Source: Gaiella sp051003695
Lineage (GTDB): Bacteria; Actinomycetota; Thermoleophilia; Gaiellales; Gaiellaceae
Length of the DNA stretch: 19,318 bases
Direction: 5' to 3'
Assembly: GCA_051003695.1 (NCBI GenBank)
Contig: JBPCLB010000236.1
Location: 1 to 19,318 of the forward strand
Part shown: positions 6,729 through 13,700 of the stretch, piece after piece
Numbering within the stretch: position 1 is the stretch's first letter
How the letters are laid out: each line of letters begins with the position of its first letter
Program-made: the position numbers and the translations under genes
The notes under the pieces: model-generated
Told to the model about the DNA's origin: nothing
The model's database searches: none
The model's input: the letters and a program-made list of their open reading frames with translations, nothing else

Positions 6729-8078
6729 CTATGCCCATCCGAGCTCCTCGACCCCGCGGTCGGAGACGACGGGGATCGCGGTCGCAGCTCCGCGCGACTC
6801 CGGTAGCACGCGGATCGCTCGTAGGGCCGCCTCGACCTGCCCCGCGCTGACGTCGTGCGTGACGACGTGGAGCACGGCGTGACCGTCCGCCGGCTGCTGG
6901 ACGAGGCGAGCGACCGAAACGCTCTGGGCGGCGAACTCCTGGGCGATCCGGGCGAGCACGCCCGCGCGATCCTCTACCTCGAGCCGCAGGTACCAGTTCG
7001 AGCTGAGGTCACCCGGCCGCAGGCGCTCGAGCTCGCGCCAGACGGGGTCGTTCTGGAGAAAGCCGGTGCCCAGGGTGCCGACAACCGAGACGAGGTCGGC
7101 GACGACCGCCGAGGCGGTCTCGATTCCGCCGGCGCCCGGGCCCTCGAGCGTGATCTCGCGAATCGCGTCACCCTGGAGCATCACCGCGTTGAACGCGCCC
7201 TCGACCGCGGCGAGCGGATGACGTGCGTCCACGAACGCAGGCCCGACTCTGACGTCGACGCGCCCGTCTGCGAGCGTCGCGCGTCCGAGCAGCTTCACGT
7301 GCATGTCGAGCGCACGCGCCGCCGCGACGTGCTCGCTCGTGACGCGCTCGATCCCCTCGACCTCCACCCACTCGAGCGGCACACGAGTTCCGAATGCGAC
7401 CGTCGCGAGGATCGCCGTCTTCGCGGCGGCGTCGAGGCCGCCGACGTCCTCTGTCGGATCGGCCTCGGCATACCCCAGCCGTTGGGCCTCCGCGAGCGCG
7501 TCGGCGTACGAGCGCCCCTCCTCCATCGCGGAGAGGATGAAGTTGGTCGTCCCGTTGACGATCCCGAGCACGCGGTGGACGTTCGTCGAGACCAGCGACT
7601 CGCGCAGCACCTTGATCACCGGGATCGCGGCGCAGACCGAGGCCTCGAACCGGAGCTGGACGCCCGCGTCGGAGGCTGCGGCGAAGAGCTCCGCGCCACG
7701 CCGGGCAACGAGCTGCTTGTTGGCCGTGACGACCGACCGTCCGGAGCGCAGGAGGGCAAGGACGAGCCCGCCGGCCGGGTCGACACCGCCCATCACCTCG
7801 GCGACGACCTTCACCGAGTCGTTGCCGAGAATCGCGGCCGGATCGGTCGTGAGGAGATCGCTCGCCGGCTCGAAGCCACGCTGCTTCGCGGGATCGCGCA
7901 CGAGCGCGGAGACGACGCGCAGCCGGTGCCCGGTCGCGCGCTCGATCTCGTCGCCTTGCTCCTCGAGCAGGCGATGCACCGCCGCGCCGACCGTGCCGTA
8001 GCCCAGCAGCGCTACCGGGACGTCAACCGAGGCCATCGGCGCCTGACCTAGGTGGGTGGTGGCGGCGCCAGCCGACAT
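6729..8078 (-). CDS. hom: Homoserine dehydrogenase with ACT domain
   Basis: A 449-aa NAD(P)-dependent enzyme that reduces aspartate semialdehyde to homoserine. The nucleotide loop is LLGYGTVG at about 24-31, then TANKQLVA, NGTTNFIL and the homoserine dehydrogenase signature GYAEADPTEDVGGLDAAAK with its catalytic-region D and K. The C-terminus holds an ACT domain (LRLEVEDRAGVLARIAQEFA), the site of threonine feedback in relatives. The ATG at 8078 overlaps the ilvC stop (TGATG); an alternative ATG at 8036 (435 aa) begins just before the conserved strand SVDVPVALLGYG and is also plausible. It forms the link between the ilv and thr halves of the operon. Confidence 0.95.
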   Translation of the reverse strand: MSAGAATTHLGQAPMASVDVPVALLGYGTVGAAVHRLLEEQGDEIERATGHRLRVVSALVRDPAKQRGFEPASDLLTTDPAAILGNDSVKVVAEVMGGVDPAGGLVLALLRSGRSVVTANKQLVARRGAELFAAASDAGVQLRFEASVCAAIPVIKVLRESLVSTNVHRVLGIVNGTTNFILSAMEEGRSYADALAEAQRLGYAEADPTEDVGGLDAAAKTAILATVAFGTRVPLEWVEVEGIERVTSEHVAAARALDMHVKLLGRATLADGRVDVRVGPAFVDARHPLAAVEGAFNAVMLQGDAIREITLEGPGAGGIETASAVVADLVSVVGTLGTGFLQNDPVWRELERLRPGDLSSNWYLRLEVEDRAGVLARIAQEFAAQSVSVARLVQQPADGHAVLHVVTHDVSAGQVEAALRAIRVLPESRGAATAIPVVSDRGVEELGWA

Positions 8079-9061
8079 CACCCACCCTCGCGGTGCATCA
8101 ACCCGCGCAGCTCCTTGCCGACCGACTCCAGCTGCGTCCCCTCGGCCTCCGCGCGGAGCCGCTTGAGCTCGGCTTCGCCCGAGTCCATGTCCCCGACCCA
8201 GCGCTTCGCGAAGGCGCCCGACTGGATGTCGCCGAGGATGCCCTGCATCGTCGCCCGCACATGCTCGTCGACGACGCGAGGCCCGCTCACGTAGTCGCCG
8301 AACTCGGCCGTGTCGGAGATCGACCAGCGCATGTGCTGGAGCCCGCCTTCCCAGATCAGGTCGACGATCAGCTTCAGCTCGTGGAGGCATTCGTAATACG
8401 CGACCTCGGGTTGATAGCCGGCCGCGACGAGCGTCTCGAAACCGGCTCGGATCAGCTCCGACGTGCCACCGCAAAGCACAGCCTGCTCGCCGAAGAGATC
8501 TGTCTCGGTCTCCTCTCGAAAGGTCGTCTCGAGGATTCCCGCCCGCCCTGCGCCGATCCCGACCGCGTAGGCGAGCGCATTCTCCCGGGCTCGGCCGCTC
8601 GCGTCCTGGTGCACGGCGATCAGCGCCGGGGTGCCGTACCCCTCGGTGAAGAGGCGCCGGACGACGTGGCCGGGACCCTTCGGGGCGACCATGATCACGT
8701 CGTGCCGCGCGGCCGGCGCAACGCGCTCGTAGAGCACGTTGAAACCGTGTGCGAAGAGCACGGTCGCGTCGGGCTCGAGGTTCGGCTCGACCCAGTCGGC
8801 ATAGACCTGCGGTTGCACCTGGTCGGGAAGCAGCATCGCGACGAGCTGCGCGCCCTCGACGGCGTCGGACACGGTGCGGACCTCGAGGCCGGCGGCTTCG
8901 GCCTCGCCGCGGGAGGCGGAGCCGTCTCGCAGGCCGACGACGACCTGGACACCCGAGTCGCGGAGATTGAGCGCGTGCGCGTGTCCCTGGCTGCCATAGC
9001 CCACGACGGCGACGGTGCCGGAGAGCAGGGAGAGGTCGCCGTCGCGGAGGATCGTCGCCAT
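8078..9061 (-). CDS. ilvC: Ketol-acid reductoisomerase, class I (short form)
   Basis: A 327-aa enzyme of Ile/Val synthesis that isomerises and reduces acetolactate and acetohydroxybutyrate using NAD(P)H and Mg2+. The Rossmann loop is VVGYGSQGHAHALNL (GxGxxG at 21-26). The cofactor-choice loop GLRDGSAS (43-50) has the two serines usual in NADPH-using short enzymes. AHGFN, MVAPKGPGH (K128) and the metal residues in DLFGEQ (D188, E192) are in place, as is ELKLIVDLIWEGG. The ATG at 9061 has AAAGGAA just upstream. It follows a 132-nt leader with palindromes behind ilvN, the longest gap in the operon. Confidence 0.97.
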   Translation of the reverse strand: MATILRDGDLSLLSGTVAVVGYGSQGHAHALNLRDSGVQVVVGLRDGSASRGEAEAAGLEVRTVSDAVEGAQLVAMLLPDQVQPQVYADWVEPNLEPDATVLFAHGFNVLYERVAPAARHDVIMVAPKGPGHVVRRLFTEGYGTPALIAVHQDASGRARENALAYAVGIGAGRAGILETTFREETETDLFGEQAVLCGGTSELIRAGFETLVAAGYQPEVAYYECLHELKLIVDLIWEGGLQHMRWSISDTAEFGDYVSGPRVVDEHVRATMQGILGDIQSGAFAKRWVGDMDSGEAELKRLRAEAEGTQLESVGKELRGLMHREGG

Positions 9062-9114
9062 TGGGATTCCTTTCGACTCGTTCGGTTGGCCCGCGACGCG
9101 GGCGGATCTCGTCG

Positions 9115-9134
9115 GGGCGAGGCACGCCTCACCC
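9115..9134. repeat. Intergenic palindrome, copy 2
   Basis: GGGCGAGGCACGCCTCACCC. It is the exact reverse complement of copy 3 (9157-9176), and is at the same time a near-palindrome itself. Both copies are preceded by GTCGG and followed by CG, so the pair also resembles a direct duplication. Confidence 0.75.
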
Positions 9135-9156
9135 GCTCGTTGAATGTACGCCGTCG

Positions 9157-9176
9157 GGGTGAGGCGTGCCTCGCCC
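9157..9176. repeat. Intergenic palindrome, copy 3
   Basis: GGGTGAGGCGTGCCTCGCCC, reverse complement of copy 2 at 9115-9134 with a 22-nt spacer. The paired arrangement is like two REP units in a BIME. Confidence 0.75.
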
Positions 9177-9193
9177 GCATGTCGAACGACTGC

Positions 9194-9706
9194 CTAATTG
9201 ATCGCCGCAAGCCTACGGGGCTGGCGCCTCGTCGATGCGCGTGACAGTCCGACCCGTCCGGTGCGGACCAGCTCGACGATTCCGTGCGGGCGACACAGCT
9301 CGTGGAACGCGTCGACCTCCTCGGGTGTCCCGACCAGCTCGAAGACGACGGCCTCGGGGCCGACGTCGAGCACGCGACCGTGGAAGGCGGACGCGGTCGT
9401 GATCAGCTCGGCGCGTCGATCTGCGGCTGCGCTGACCTTGATCACCATCAACTCGCGCTCGACCGCCTCTCCCGGCACGAGCTCGGTGACCCGGAGCACG
9501 TTGACGAGCTTGTGGATCTGCTTTTCGATCTGCTCGAGCGAATGCTGCGTGCAGTCGACGCGGAGGGTGATGCACGAGACTCCCTGACGCTCCGTCGGCC
9601 CGACCGCGAGCGAGTCGATGTTGAAACCGCGCCGCGCGAACATCGTCGCGATCCGCGTCAGCGCGCCGGGGCGGTCTTCGACGATCACGCTCAACGTGTG
9701 CTTCAT
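9194..9706 (-). CDS. ilvN: Acetolactate synthase small (regulatory) subunit
   Basis: A 170-aa protein. The N-terminal ACT domain HTLSVIVEDRPGALTRIATMFARRGFNIDSLAVGPTE, then SCITLRVD, LEQIEKQIHKLVNVLRV and the C-terminal ACT-like half (ELMVIKVSA..., GRVLDVGPEAVVFELVGTPEEVDAF) match IlvN/IlvH throughout. It binds IlvB and gives the enzyme full activity and valine feedback inhibition. The ATG at 9706 overlaps the ilvB stop (ATGA), so equal production is likely through translational coupling. The last about 15 residues are arginine-rich and less family-like. Confidence 0.95.
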   Translation of the reverse strand: MKHTLSVIVEDRPGALTRIATMFARRGFNIDSLAVGPTERQGVSCITLRVDCTQHSLEQIEKQIHKLVNVLRVTELVPGEAVERELMVIKVSAAADRRAELITTASAFHGRVLDVGPEAVVFELVGTPEEVDAFHELCRPHGIVELVRTGRVGLSRASTRRQPRRLAAIN

Positions 9707-11421
9707 GACGCCGCCTCGACGTTGTCTTGGAACTCGATCATGTCGAGCGCGGCAGCCCCGGAGGGGATCATCGGGAAGCACTGCTCGAGCGGGTCGACGC
9801 GGACGTCGACGACGACCGTCCGGCCGCAGGCGAGGGCCTCCTCGAGCGCAGGGCGCAGCTCCTCGCGCTCGCGGACGACGAGCCCGACGCCGCCGCAGGC
9901 CTCGGCGAGCTTCGCGTAGTCGGGCATCGAGGAATCGAGGTGCACGTGCGAGCGGCGCCCGTCGAAGAACATGTCCTGCCACTGGGTGACCATTCCGAGA
10001 TAGCCGTTGTTGACGAGGACGACCACGATCGGGAGGTTCTCGAGCGCGGCGGTGACGAGCTCCTGGCAGGTCATCTGGAAGCACCCGTCGCCGTCGATGC
10101 AGACGACGGTCGCCTCCGGGCGGGCCGCCTTGGCGCCGACGGCGGCCGGGATCCCGTACCCCATCGTCCCGAGCCCTCCCGAGGTGATGAAGGTGCGCGG
10201 TCGCTCGGGCAGCAGGTACTGCATCGCCCACATCTGGTGCTGGCCGACGCCGGTCGTGAAGACGACGTCCTCGCCCGCGGTGAGCTCCTGCAGCTGCTCG
10301 AGCAGCCACTGGGGCTTGACGAACTCGCCCCCGGTTGCGTAACGGAGCGGGAACTCTTCTCGCCAGCTCGCGATCCGCTCCAGCCAGCCCTCAGGCGTGG
10401 GCACGCCCGCTGTGCGCAGCCGCCCGACTTCCTGCGCGAGCTCCGCGAGCGCCTGCTTGAGCGGTCCGACGACCGGGATGTCGGCGGTCCGGAGCTTCGA
10501 GATCTCTGCGGCGTCGATGTCGAGGTGCACGATCGTCGCTCCCGGTGCGAACGCGGCGAGCTTGCCAGTCACGCGGTCGTCGAACCGTGCCCCGACGGCG
10601 ACGAGCACGTCGCAGGTGTTCATCGCGAGGTTCGACCATTTCGCGCCGTGCATCCCGGGCCAGCCGGCAAAGAGCGGATGGGTCTCCGGGAACGCCGACT
10701 TGCCCATCAGCGTGGAGATGACCGGGAACCGCCCGATCTCGGCGAGCTCCCGCAGCTCCTCGCAGGCATCGGCGTTGAGCGTGCCGCCCCCGACGTAGAG
10801 CACCGGCTTCTCCGCGCGCGCCATGGCCTCTGCCGCCTGCCGGATCTGGAGCGGATGCACGGTGCGCGGCGGCTTCCAGCCGGGCAACTCGACCGAGTCC
10901 GGGTAGCTGAACTCGAGCTCGGCCTCCTGGATGTCGCGTGGGACGTCGACCAGCACCGGCCCGCAGCGCCCGGTGCGGGCGACGTGGAATGCCGCCTTCA
11001 GCACGGACGGAAGCTCGCGGACGTCCTGGACGAGCCACGAGTGCTTCACGATCGGCATCGTCACGCCGGTGATGTCGCACTCCTGGAAGGCGTCGGTGCC
11101 GATCAGCGTGCTGCGCACCTGGCCGGTGATGCAGACGAGCGGCGTCGAGTCCATCCACGCGTCGGCGATCGGTGTGACGAGATTCGTCGCGCCCGGCCCC
11201 GACGTCGCGATCGCGACGCCGACCTTTCCCGAGGCGCGCGCGTAGCCCTGGGCCATGTGCCCCGCCCCCTGCTCGTGTCGCGCGAGGACGTGGCGCACGG
11301 TCGTTCCGCGTGCCATCGCGTCGTAGGTCGGCATGATCGCGCCGCCCGGGATCCCGAAGATCACCTCGACACCCTCGGCCTCGAGTGAGCGGAGGATCGC
11401 GTCGGCGCCGCGCATCTTCAT
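9703..11421 (-). CDS. ilvB: Acetolactate synthase large (catalytic) subunit
   Basis: A 572-aa ThDP enzyme that condenses pyruvate with pyruvate or 2-oxobutyrate, the first shared step of Val/Leu and Ile synthesis. GADAILRSLEAEGVEVIFGIPGGAI opens the pyrimidine-binding domain, with catalytic E50 in ARHEQGAGHMAQGYAR. The FAD/central domain contains VGARFDDRVTGKLAAFAP, and the ThDP motif is GDGCFQMTCQEL...VVLVNN. Length and ends are normal. The ATG at 11421 overlaps the LeuB-like stop (ATGA); another ATG lies two codons in. Ribosome site poor, so translation probably relies on coupling to the preceding gene. Confidence 0.97.
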   Translation of the reverse strand: MKMRGADAILRSLEAEGVEVIFGIPGGAIMPTYDAMARGTTVRHVLARHEQGAGHMAQGYARASGKVGVAIATSGPGATNLVTPIADAWMDSTPLVCITGQVRSTLIGTDAFQECDITGVTMPIVKHSWLVQDVRELPSVLKAAFHVARTGRCGPVLVDVPRDIQEAELEFSYPDSVELPGWKPPRTVHPLQIRQAAEAMARAEKPVLYVGGGTLNADACEELRELAEIGRFPVISTLMGKSAFPETHPLFAGWPGMHGAKWSNLAMNTCDVLVAVGARFDDRVTGKLAAFAPGATIVHLDIDAAEISKLRTADIPVVGPLKQALAELAQEVGRLRTAGVPTPEGWLERIASWREEFPLRYATGGEFVKPQWLLEQLQELTAGEDVVFTTGVGQHQMWAMQYLLPERPRTFITSGGLGTMGYGIPAAVGAKAARPEATVVCIDGDGCFQMTCQELVTAALENLPIVVVLVNNGYLGMVTQWQDMFFDGRRSHVHLDSSMPDYAKLAEACGGVGLVVREREELRPALEEALACGRTVVVDVRVDPLEQCFPMIPSGAAALDMIEFQDNVEAAS

Positions 11422-12341
11422 CGGATGCCACTCAGCGCAAACTCGGTGTCGCGTCTCGCGCTTGGAAGTAGGCCCAGCACGGCGTCGACGAGCTCGCGTG
11501 TCGTCGCGACCACGCCCGTCCCCGTCGATCTCTGCGGGCGGGCGAGCGCGAGTGCGAGGCTCATCTCGAGCGCCTCGCCTGCCGCGCGGCGGCCGAGGCC
11601 TTCCGTGAGCAGCAATGCAGTCGCGAGCAGCATCTCGCTCGGGTCGGCCATCCCCTGGCCCGCGTCCTCGTGAGCCGTCCCGTGCGTCGGCGCGAAGAGG
11701 CCCGGACCGCTGATCGATAGATCCCCGGTCGCTGTGAGGCGCCGTCGCCCACCGAGCTGCGGCGCTTCCGAGATCGCATCCCCGAGGACGTGCTCGGCGA
11801 CGAGCACACCCGCCGAGCCTCGGGCCAGCAGGCCGAGCGACTCGGCCAGCGTCCGATGCTCGACCTCGATGCCGTCGTGCTGCCGCGCGATCGCGTCCAC
11901 GCGTGCCCGCCACGTGACGTTGACGCCGACCGAGACGAGCCTGCCCGTGCGGGCGCGCGCAGTCCGGAACGCTCGCTCGATCGTCCAGCTCTCGGCAGCG
12001 AGGTGCAGCGGAGCGAACGTCGTCGCCTCGCCGCTCCCGTCGAGTGTCCGAGTCACACGCGCGCCGAGCTCGAGCTCGGCGCGAACGCCTGCGAGCGCTG
12101 GTGCCGTGGCGCCGGCGACGAGGACGGCGTCGGCGGCGAGGGCCGCGCTGCGGGTCGCGGAGGGAAGCGGGTGACCCGAGCTCATCACACCCTCTCCGTC
12201 GAACGGGGGATGCACTTCGTCGACTCGGAAGCCGTGCTGGCGGGAGACCTGGGCGAGTGCGCGGCTCGCGGCCGCGGTCACCTCCGGGCCGATGCCGTGT
12301 CCGGCGAGACAGGCGACGACGACGGTCGTCGGCGTGCTCAT
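11418..12341 (-). CDS. LeuB/isocitrate dehydrogenase family protein, catalytically degenerate
   Basis: A 307-aa protein. HGIGPEVTAAASRAL near residue 14 and PTHGTAHEDAGQGMADPSEM near 225-250 show the 3-isopropylmalate/isocitrate dehydrogenase fold. Against a standard LeuB, about 40 residues between the substrate arginine block and the tyrosine loop are missing, with the catalytic Tyr. The catalytic Lys of DKANVL is a Val (SVGVNVTW). Only the first metal Asp of the GDILSD motif is kept (LGDAISE); the Asp on the partner chain is also replaced. It therefore probably does not catalyse the usual oxidative decarboxylation, and may be regulatory, structural or have a new reaction. The ATG at 12341 has GAGG 7 nt upstream and overlaps a short ORF; it is the first large gene of the operon. 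Alignment was by eye. Confidence 0.8.
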   Translation of the reverse strand: MSTPTTVVVACLAGHGIGPEVTAAASRALAQVSRQHGFRVDEVHPPFDGEGVMSSGHPLPSATRSAALAADAVLVAGATAPALAGVRAELELGARVTRTLDGSGEATTFAPLHLAAESWTIERAFRTARARTGRLVSVGVNVTWRARVDAIARQHDGIEVEHRTLAESLGLLARGSAGVLVAEHVLGDAISEAPQLGGRRRLTATGDLSISGPGLFAPTHGTAHEDAGQGMADPSEMLLATALLLTEGLGRRAAGEALEMSLALALARPQRSTGTGVVATTRELVDAVLGLLPSARRDTEFALSGIR

Positions 12342-12388
12342 GCTCCAGCCTCGGCTCTGTAGCTGGTGCTTGTCGGGTGCGGGGTCAC
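12338..12388 (-). CDS. Possible short upstream ORF coupled to the LeuB-like gene
   Basis: GTG plus 15 further codons (MTPHPTSTSYRAEAGA), ending in TGA that overlaps the LeuB-like ATG as ATGA. An AAAGGA ribosome site (12402-12397, minus) lies 8 nt before the GTG, better than the site of the following gene. The peptide resembles nothing known to me. It may serve to carry ribosomes to the next gene under control of the leader structure. No protein-level evidence, so low confidence. Confidence 0.35.
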   Translation of the reverse strand: MTPHPTSTSYRAEAGA

Positions 12389-12478
12389 TGGAGAAGTCCT
12401 TTCGCGGATGCGCGTGGGCGCACCGGTGGCGTGTGTCTCGGTCGGTGTGTGCGCCTTGCCCTACGGCGCGTGAGCGAT

Positions 12479-12500
12479 TTCTCCCCCTAGCGGGGGAGAA
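12479..12500 (-). promoter_or_regulatory. Leader hairpin overlapping the leader-peptide stop codon
   Basis: Perfect 9-bp stem TTCTCCCCC / GGGGGAGAA with a 4-nt loop; on the minus strand a bulged A allows three more pairs (CGA/TCG). The 5' arm encodes Ile-Leu-Pro of the leader peptide and the TAG stop begins in the loop. There is no U-run, so it is not a plain intrinsic terminator. Its 3' arm GGAGAA can instead pair with TTCTCC next to the AAAGGA site at 12397-12402, giving two exclusive folds. Confidence 0.65.
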
Positions 12501-12585
12501 TCGAAATCAGCTCGATGCCGCCACCGACCGACGCGCGCGGTACGCGCGGCACGAGCTGGTCGACGGATACGAGGCGGCAGAACAC
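12487..12585 (-). CDS. Branched-chain amino acid leader peptide (attenuator)
   Basis: A 32-codon ORF (GTG start, TAG stop) in the 5' leader of the ilv operon, beginning about 10 nt downstream of the proposed -10 box. The product begins (V/M)FCRLVSVDQLVPRV and ends GIELISILPR. Twelve of its residues are Leu, Val or Ile, packed most densely at the end (IELISIL), right before the stop in a strong hairpin. This is the layout of ribosome-mediated attenuation by charged tRNA-Ile/Leu/Val known for ilv operons in other bacteria, though the sequence is unlike any leader I can recall. It has no Shine-Dalgarno and may be read from a leaderless mRNA. It is missing from ordinary gene calls because of its size. 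Confidence 0.7.
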   Translation of the reverse strand: MFCRLVSVDQLVPRVPRASVGGGIELISILPR

Positions 12586-12594
12586 GAAGACTCA

Positions 12595-12623
12595 ACCGTG
12601 CCTCAACTCAGACGTCTTGTCAA
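12595..12623 (-). promoter_or_regulatory. Promoter of the ilv-hom-thr-ilvD operon
   Basis: On the minus strand a perfect -35 TTGACA (12623-12618), a 17-nt spacer, then CACGGT (12600-12595) as an imperfect -10. The start of RNA would be near 12588, leaving about 245 nt of leader before the LeuB-like ATG. It faces away from the argC promoter, which lies within 100 nt. Confidence 0.6.
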
Positions 12624-12662
12624 CCCCGGGGTGTCTCGCTGTGCGACCCACCTAGCAGAACA

Positions 12663-12698
12663 TTGCCGCATACAGTCGAACGTTTATGCATACTATGC
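12663..12698 (+). promoter_or_regulatory. argC promoter with candidate ArgR operator
   Basis: TTGCCG (12663-12668), a 16-nt spacer and TATGCA (12685-12690) form a possible promoter whose start would fall within a few nt of the argC ATG; TACTAT (12691-12696) is a second -10 candidate. Over the same bases lies GCATA-C-TATGC (12688-12698), an inverted repeat resembling the TTGCAT/ATGCAA half-sites described for mycobacterial ARG boxes. ArgR, encoded in this operon, would repress by covering the -10. Operator assignment is inference. Confidence 0.45.
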
Positions 12699-12700
12699 GC

Positions 12701-13693
12701 ATGGCCTATGTGAGCATCGTCGGTGCGGCCGGGTACACGGGGCAGGAGACGCTCGATCGGGTGCTCTCGCATCCCGAGCTCGACGTCTACGCCGTCGGGT
12801 CGGACACGCTGGCCGGGGAGGACGCGACCGCGCTCGACCCGCGCCTCAATCGCAACGGCGGGAAGCGGGTACCGCGATTCATCACGAACGCGGCGGCGCT
12901 TGCGTGCGAGGCGGAGATCACGTTCGTCTGCCTCCCGCACGAACAGGCGGCGGAGCTCGAGCCGCCGTCGCGGGGCGTCGTCGTGGATCTCTCGGGCGCC
13001 CATCGCCTCGGCGATCCGGCGCTCTACGACACGTGGTACGGCTTCACGCATCCGCATCCGAGCGAGCTCGGCGCCTGGGTGTACGGGCTCCCGGAGCTCG
13101 TCGCGCCCCACGGGCGATTGATCGCAAATCCCGGCTGCTATGCGACCGCGACGCTCCTCGCGCTCTGGCCGATCCGTGAAGCGGTCGAACCCGAGAGCGT
13201 CGTCGTCGACGCACTGTCCGGGATGACGGGGGCAGGAAGGGCGCCGAAGGCGTCGACTCACGCCGGGCTCGTGCTCGAGAACGTCTCGCCGTACAAGGTC
13301 GGCTCGCATCAGCACGTGCCCGAGATCGCTCAGCTGCTCGGGTTTCCCGTCTCGCTGACGCCACACCTACTGCCTGTGCGCCGCGGCCTGCTGGCGACGT
13401 GCAACGTGCGGTCGACGGGCGCAGAGGTTCGCGCGCTGCTCGAAGCTCAGTACGCAACGAGCGGCATCGTCGCCGTGCTGCCCGAGGGCGTCGCACCCGA
13501 GCTCGCGCGGGTGCAGGGAACCGACGGCGCCGAGCTCGGCGTCTTCAGCGACCGGCACACAGAGCGGACGATCGTGATCTGCGCCCTGGACAACCTCGGC
13601 AAGGGAGCCGCGGGACAAGCGGTGCAGAACGTCAACCACCTCTTCGGCTGGCCCGAGACAACAGGTCTCAGGCTCTCCGGCGTCCGCGTCTAG
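12701..13693 (+). CDS. argC: N-acetyl-gamma-glutamyl-phosphate reductase
   Basis: A 330-aa NADPH-dependent enzyme, third step from glutamate to ornithine: it reduces N-acetylglutamyl phosphate to the semialdehyde. VSIVGAAGYTGQE (nucleotide loop 8-14), the catalytic cysteine C146 in ANPGCYATA, SGMTGAGRAPK, and GSHQHVPEI are diagnostic. Three in-frame ATGs (12686, 12695, 12701) are possible; 12701 starts directly at the family's first strand and sits at the likely RNA start, so translation may be leaderless, in line with the lack of a ribosome site. First gene of argCJBDR; argJ follows after 7 nt. Confidence 0.95.
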   Translation: MAYVSIVGAAGYTGQETLDRVLSHPELDVYAVGSDTLAGEDATALDPRLNRNGGKRVPRFITNAAALACEAEITFVCLPHEQAAELEPPSRGVVVDLSGAHRLGDPALYDTWYGFTHPHPSELGAWVYGLPELVAPHGRLIANPGCYATATLLALWPIREAVEPESVVVDALSGMTGAGRAPKASTHAGLVLENVSPYKVGSHQHVPEIAQLLGFPVSLTPHLLPVRRGLLATCNVRSTGAEVRALLEAQYATSGIVAVLPEGVAPELARVQGTDGAELGVFSDRHTERTIVICALDNLGKGAAGQAVQNVNHLFGWPETTGLRLSGVRV

Positions 13694-13700
13694 CCTGCAG

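Larger units (their letters stand above)
9062..9193 (-). other. ilvN-ilvC intergenic leader with three stem-loops
   Basis: The only sizeable gap in the operon. It holds the ilvC ribosome site, a small hairpin GCCCGC-GAC-GCGGGC (9089-9103), and two inverted palindromic repeats (9115-9134, 9157-9176) that can also pair with each other over 20 perfect base pairs around a 22-nt loop. No open frame or clear promoter was recognised. Confidence 0.6.

Noticed and set aside
6855..8051. Plus-strand open frame opposite hom
   Set aside because: No recognisable domain, and hom is complete with its signature and ACT domain.
9115..9176. CRISPR array from the repeated palindrome
   Set aside because: Only two units with one 22-nt spacer, inverted to each other, and no cas genes.
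12479..12500. Intrinsic terminator before the LeuB-like gene
   Set aside because: Stem is strong but followed by ATCGCTC with no U-run on the relevant strand.
12342..12588. T-box leader for the ilv operon
   Set aside because: I found no T-box core sequence (AGGGTGGNACCGCG type); the leader-peptide design explains the region.
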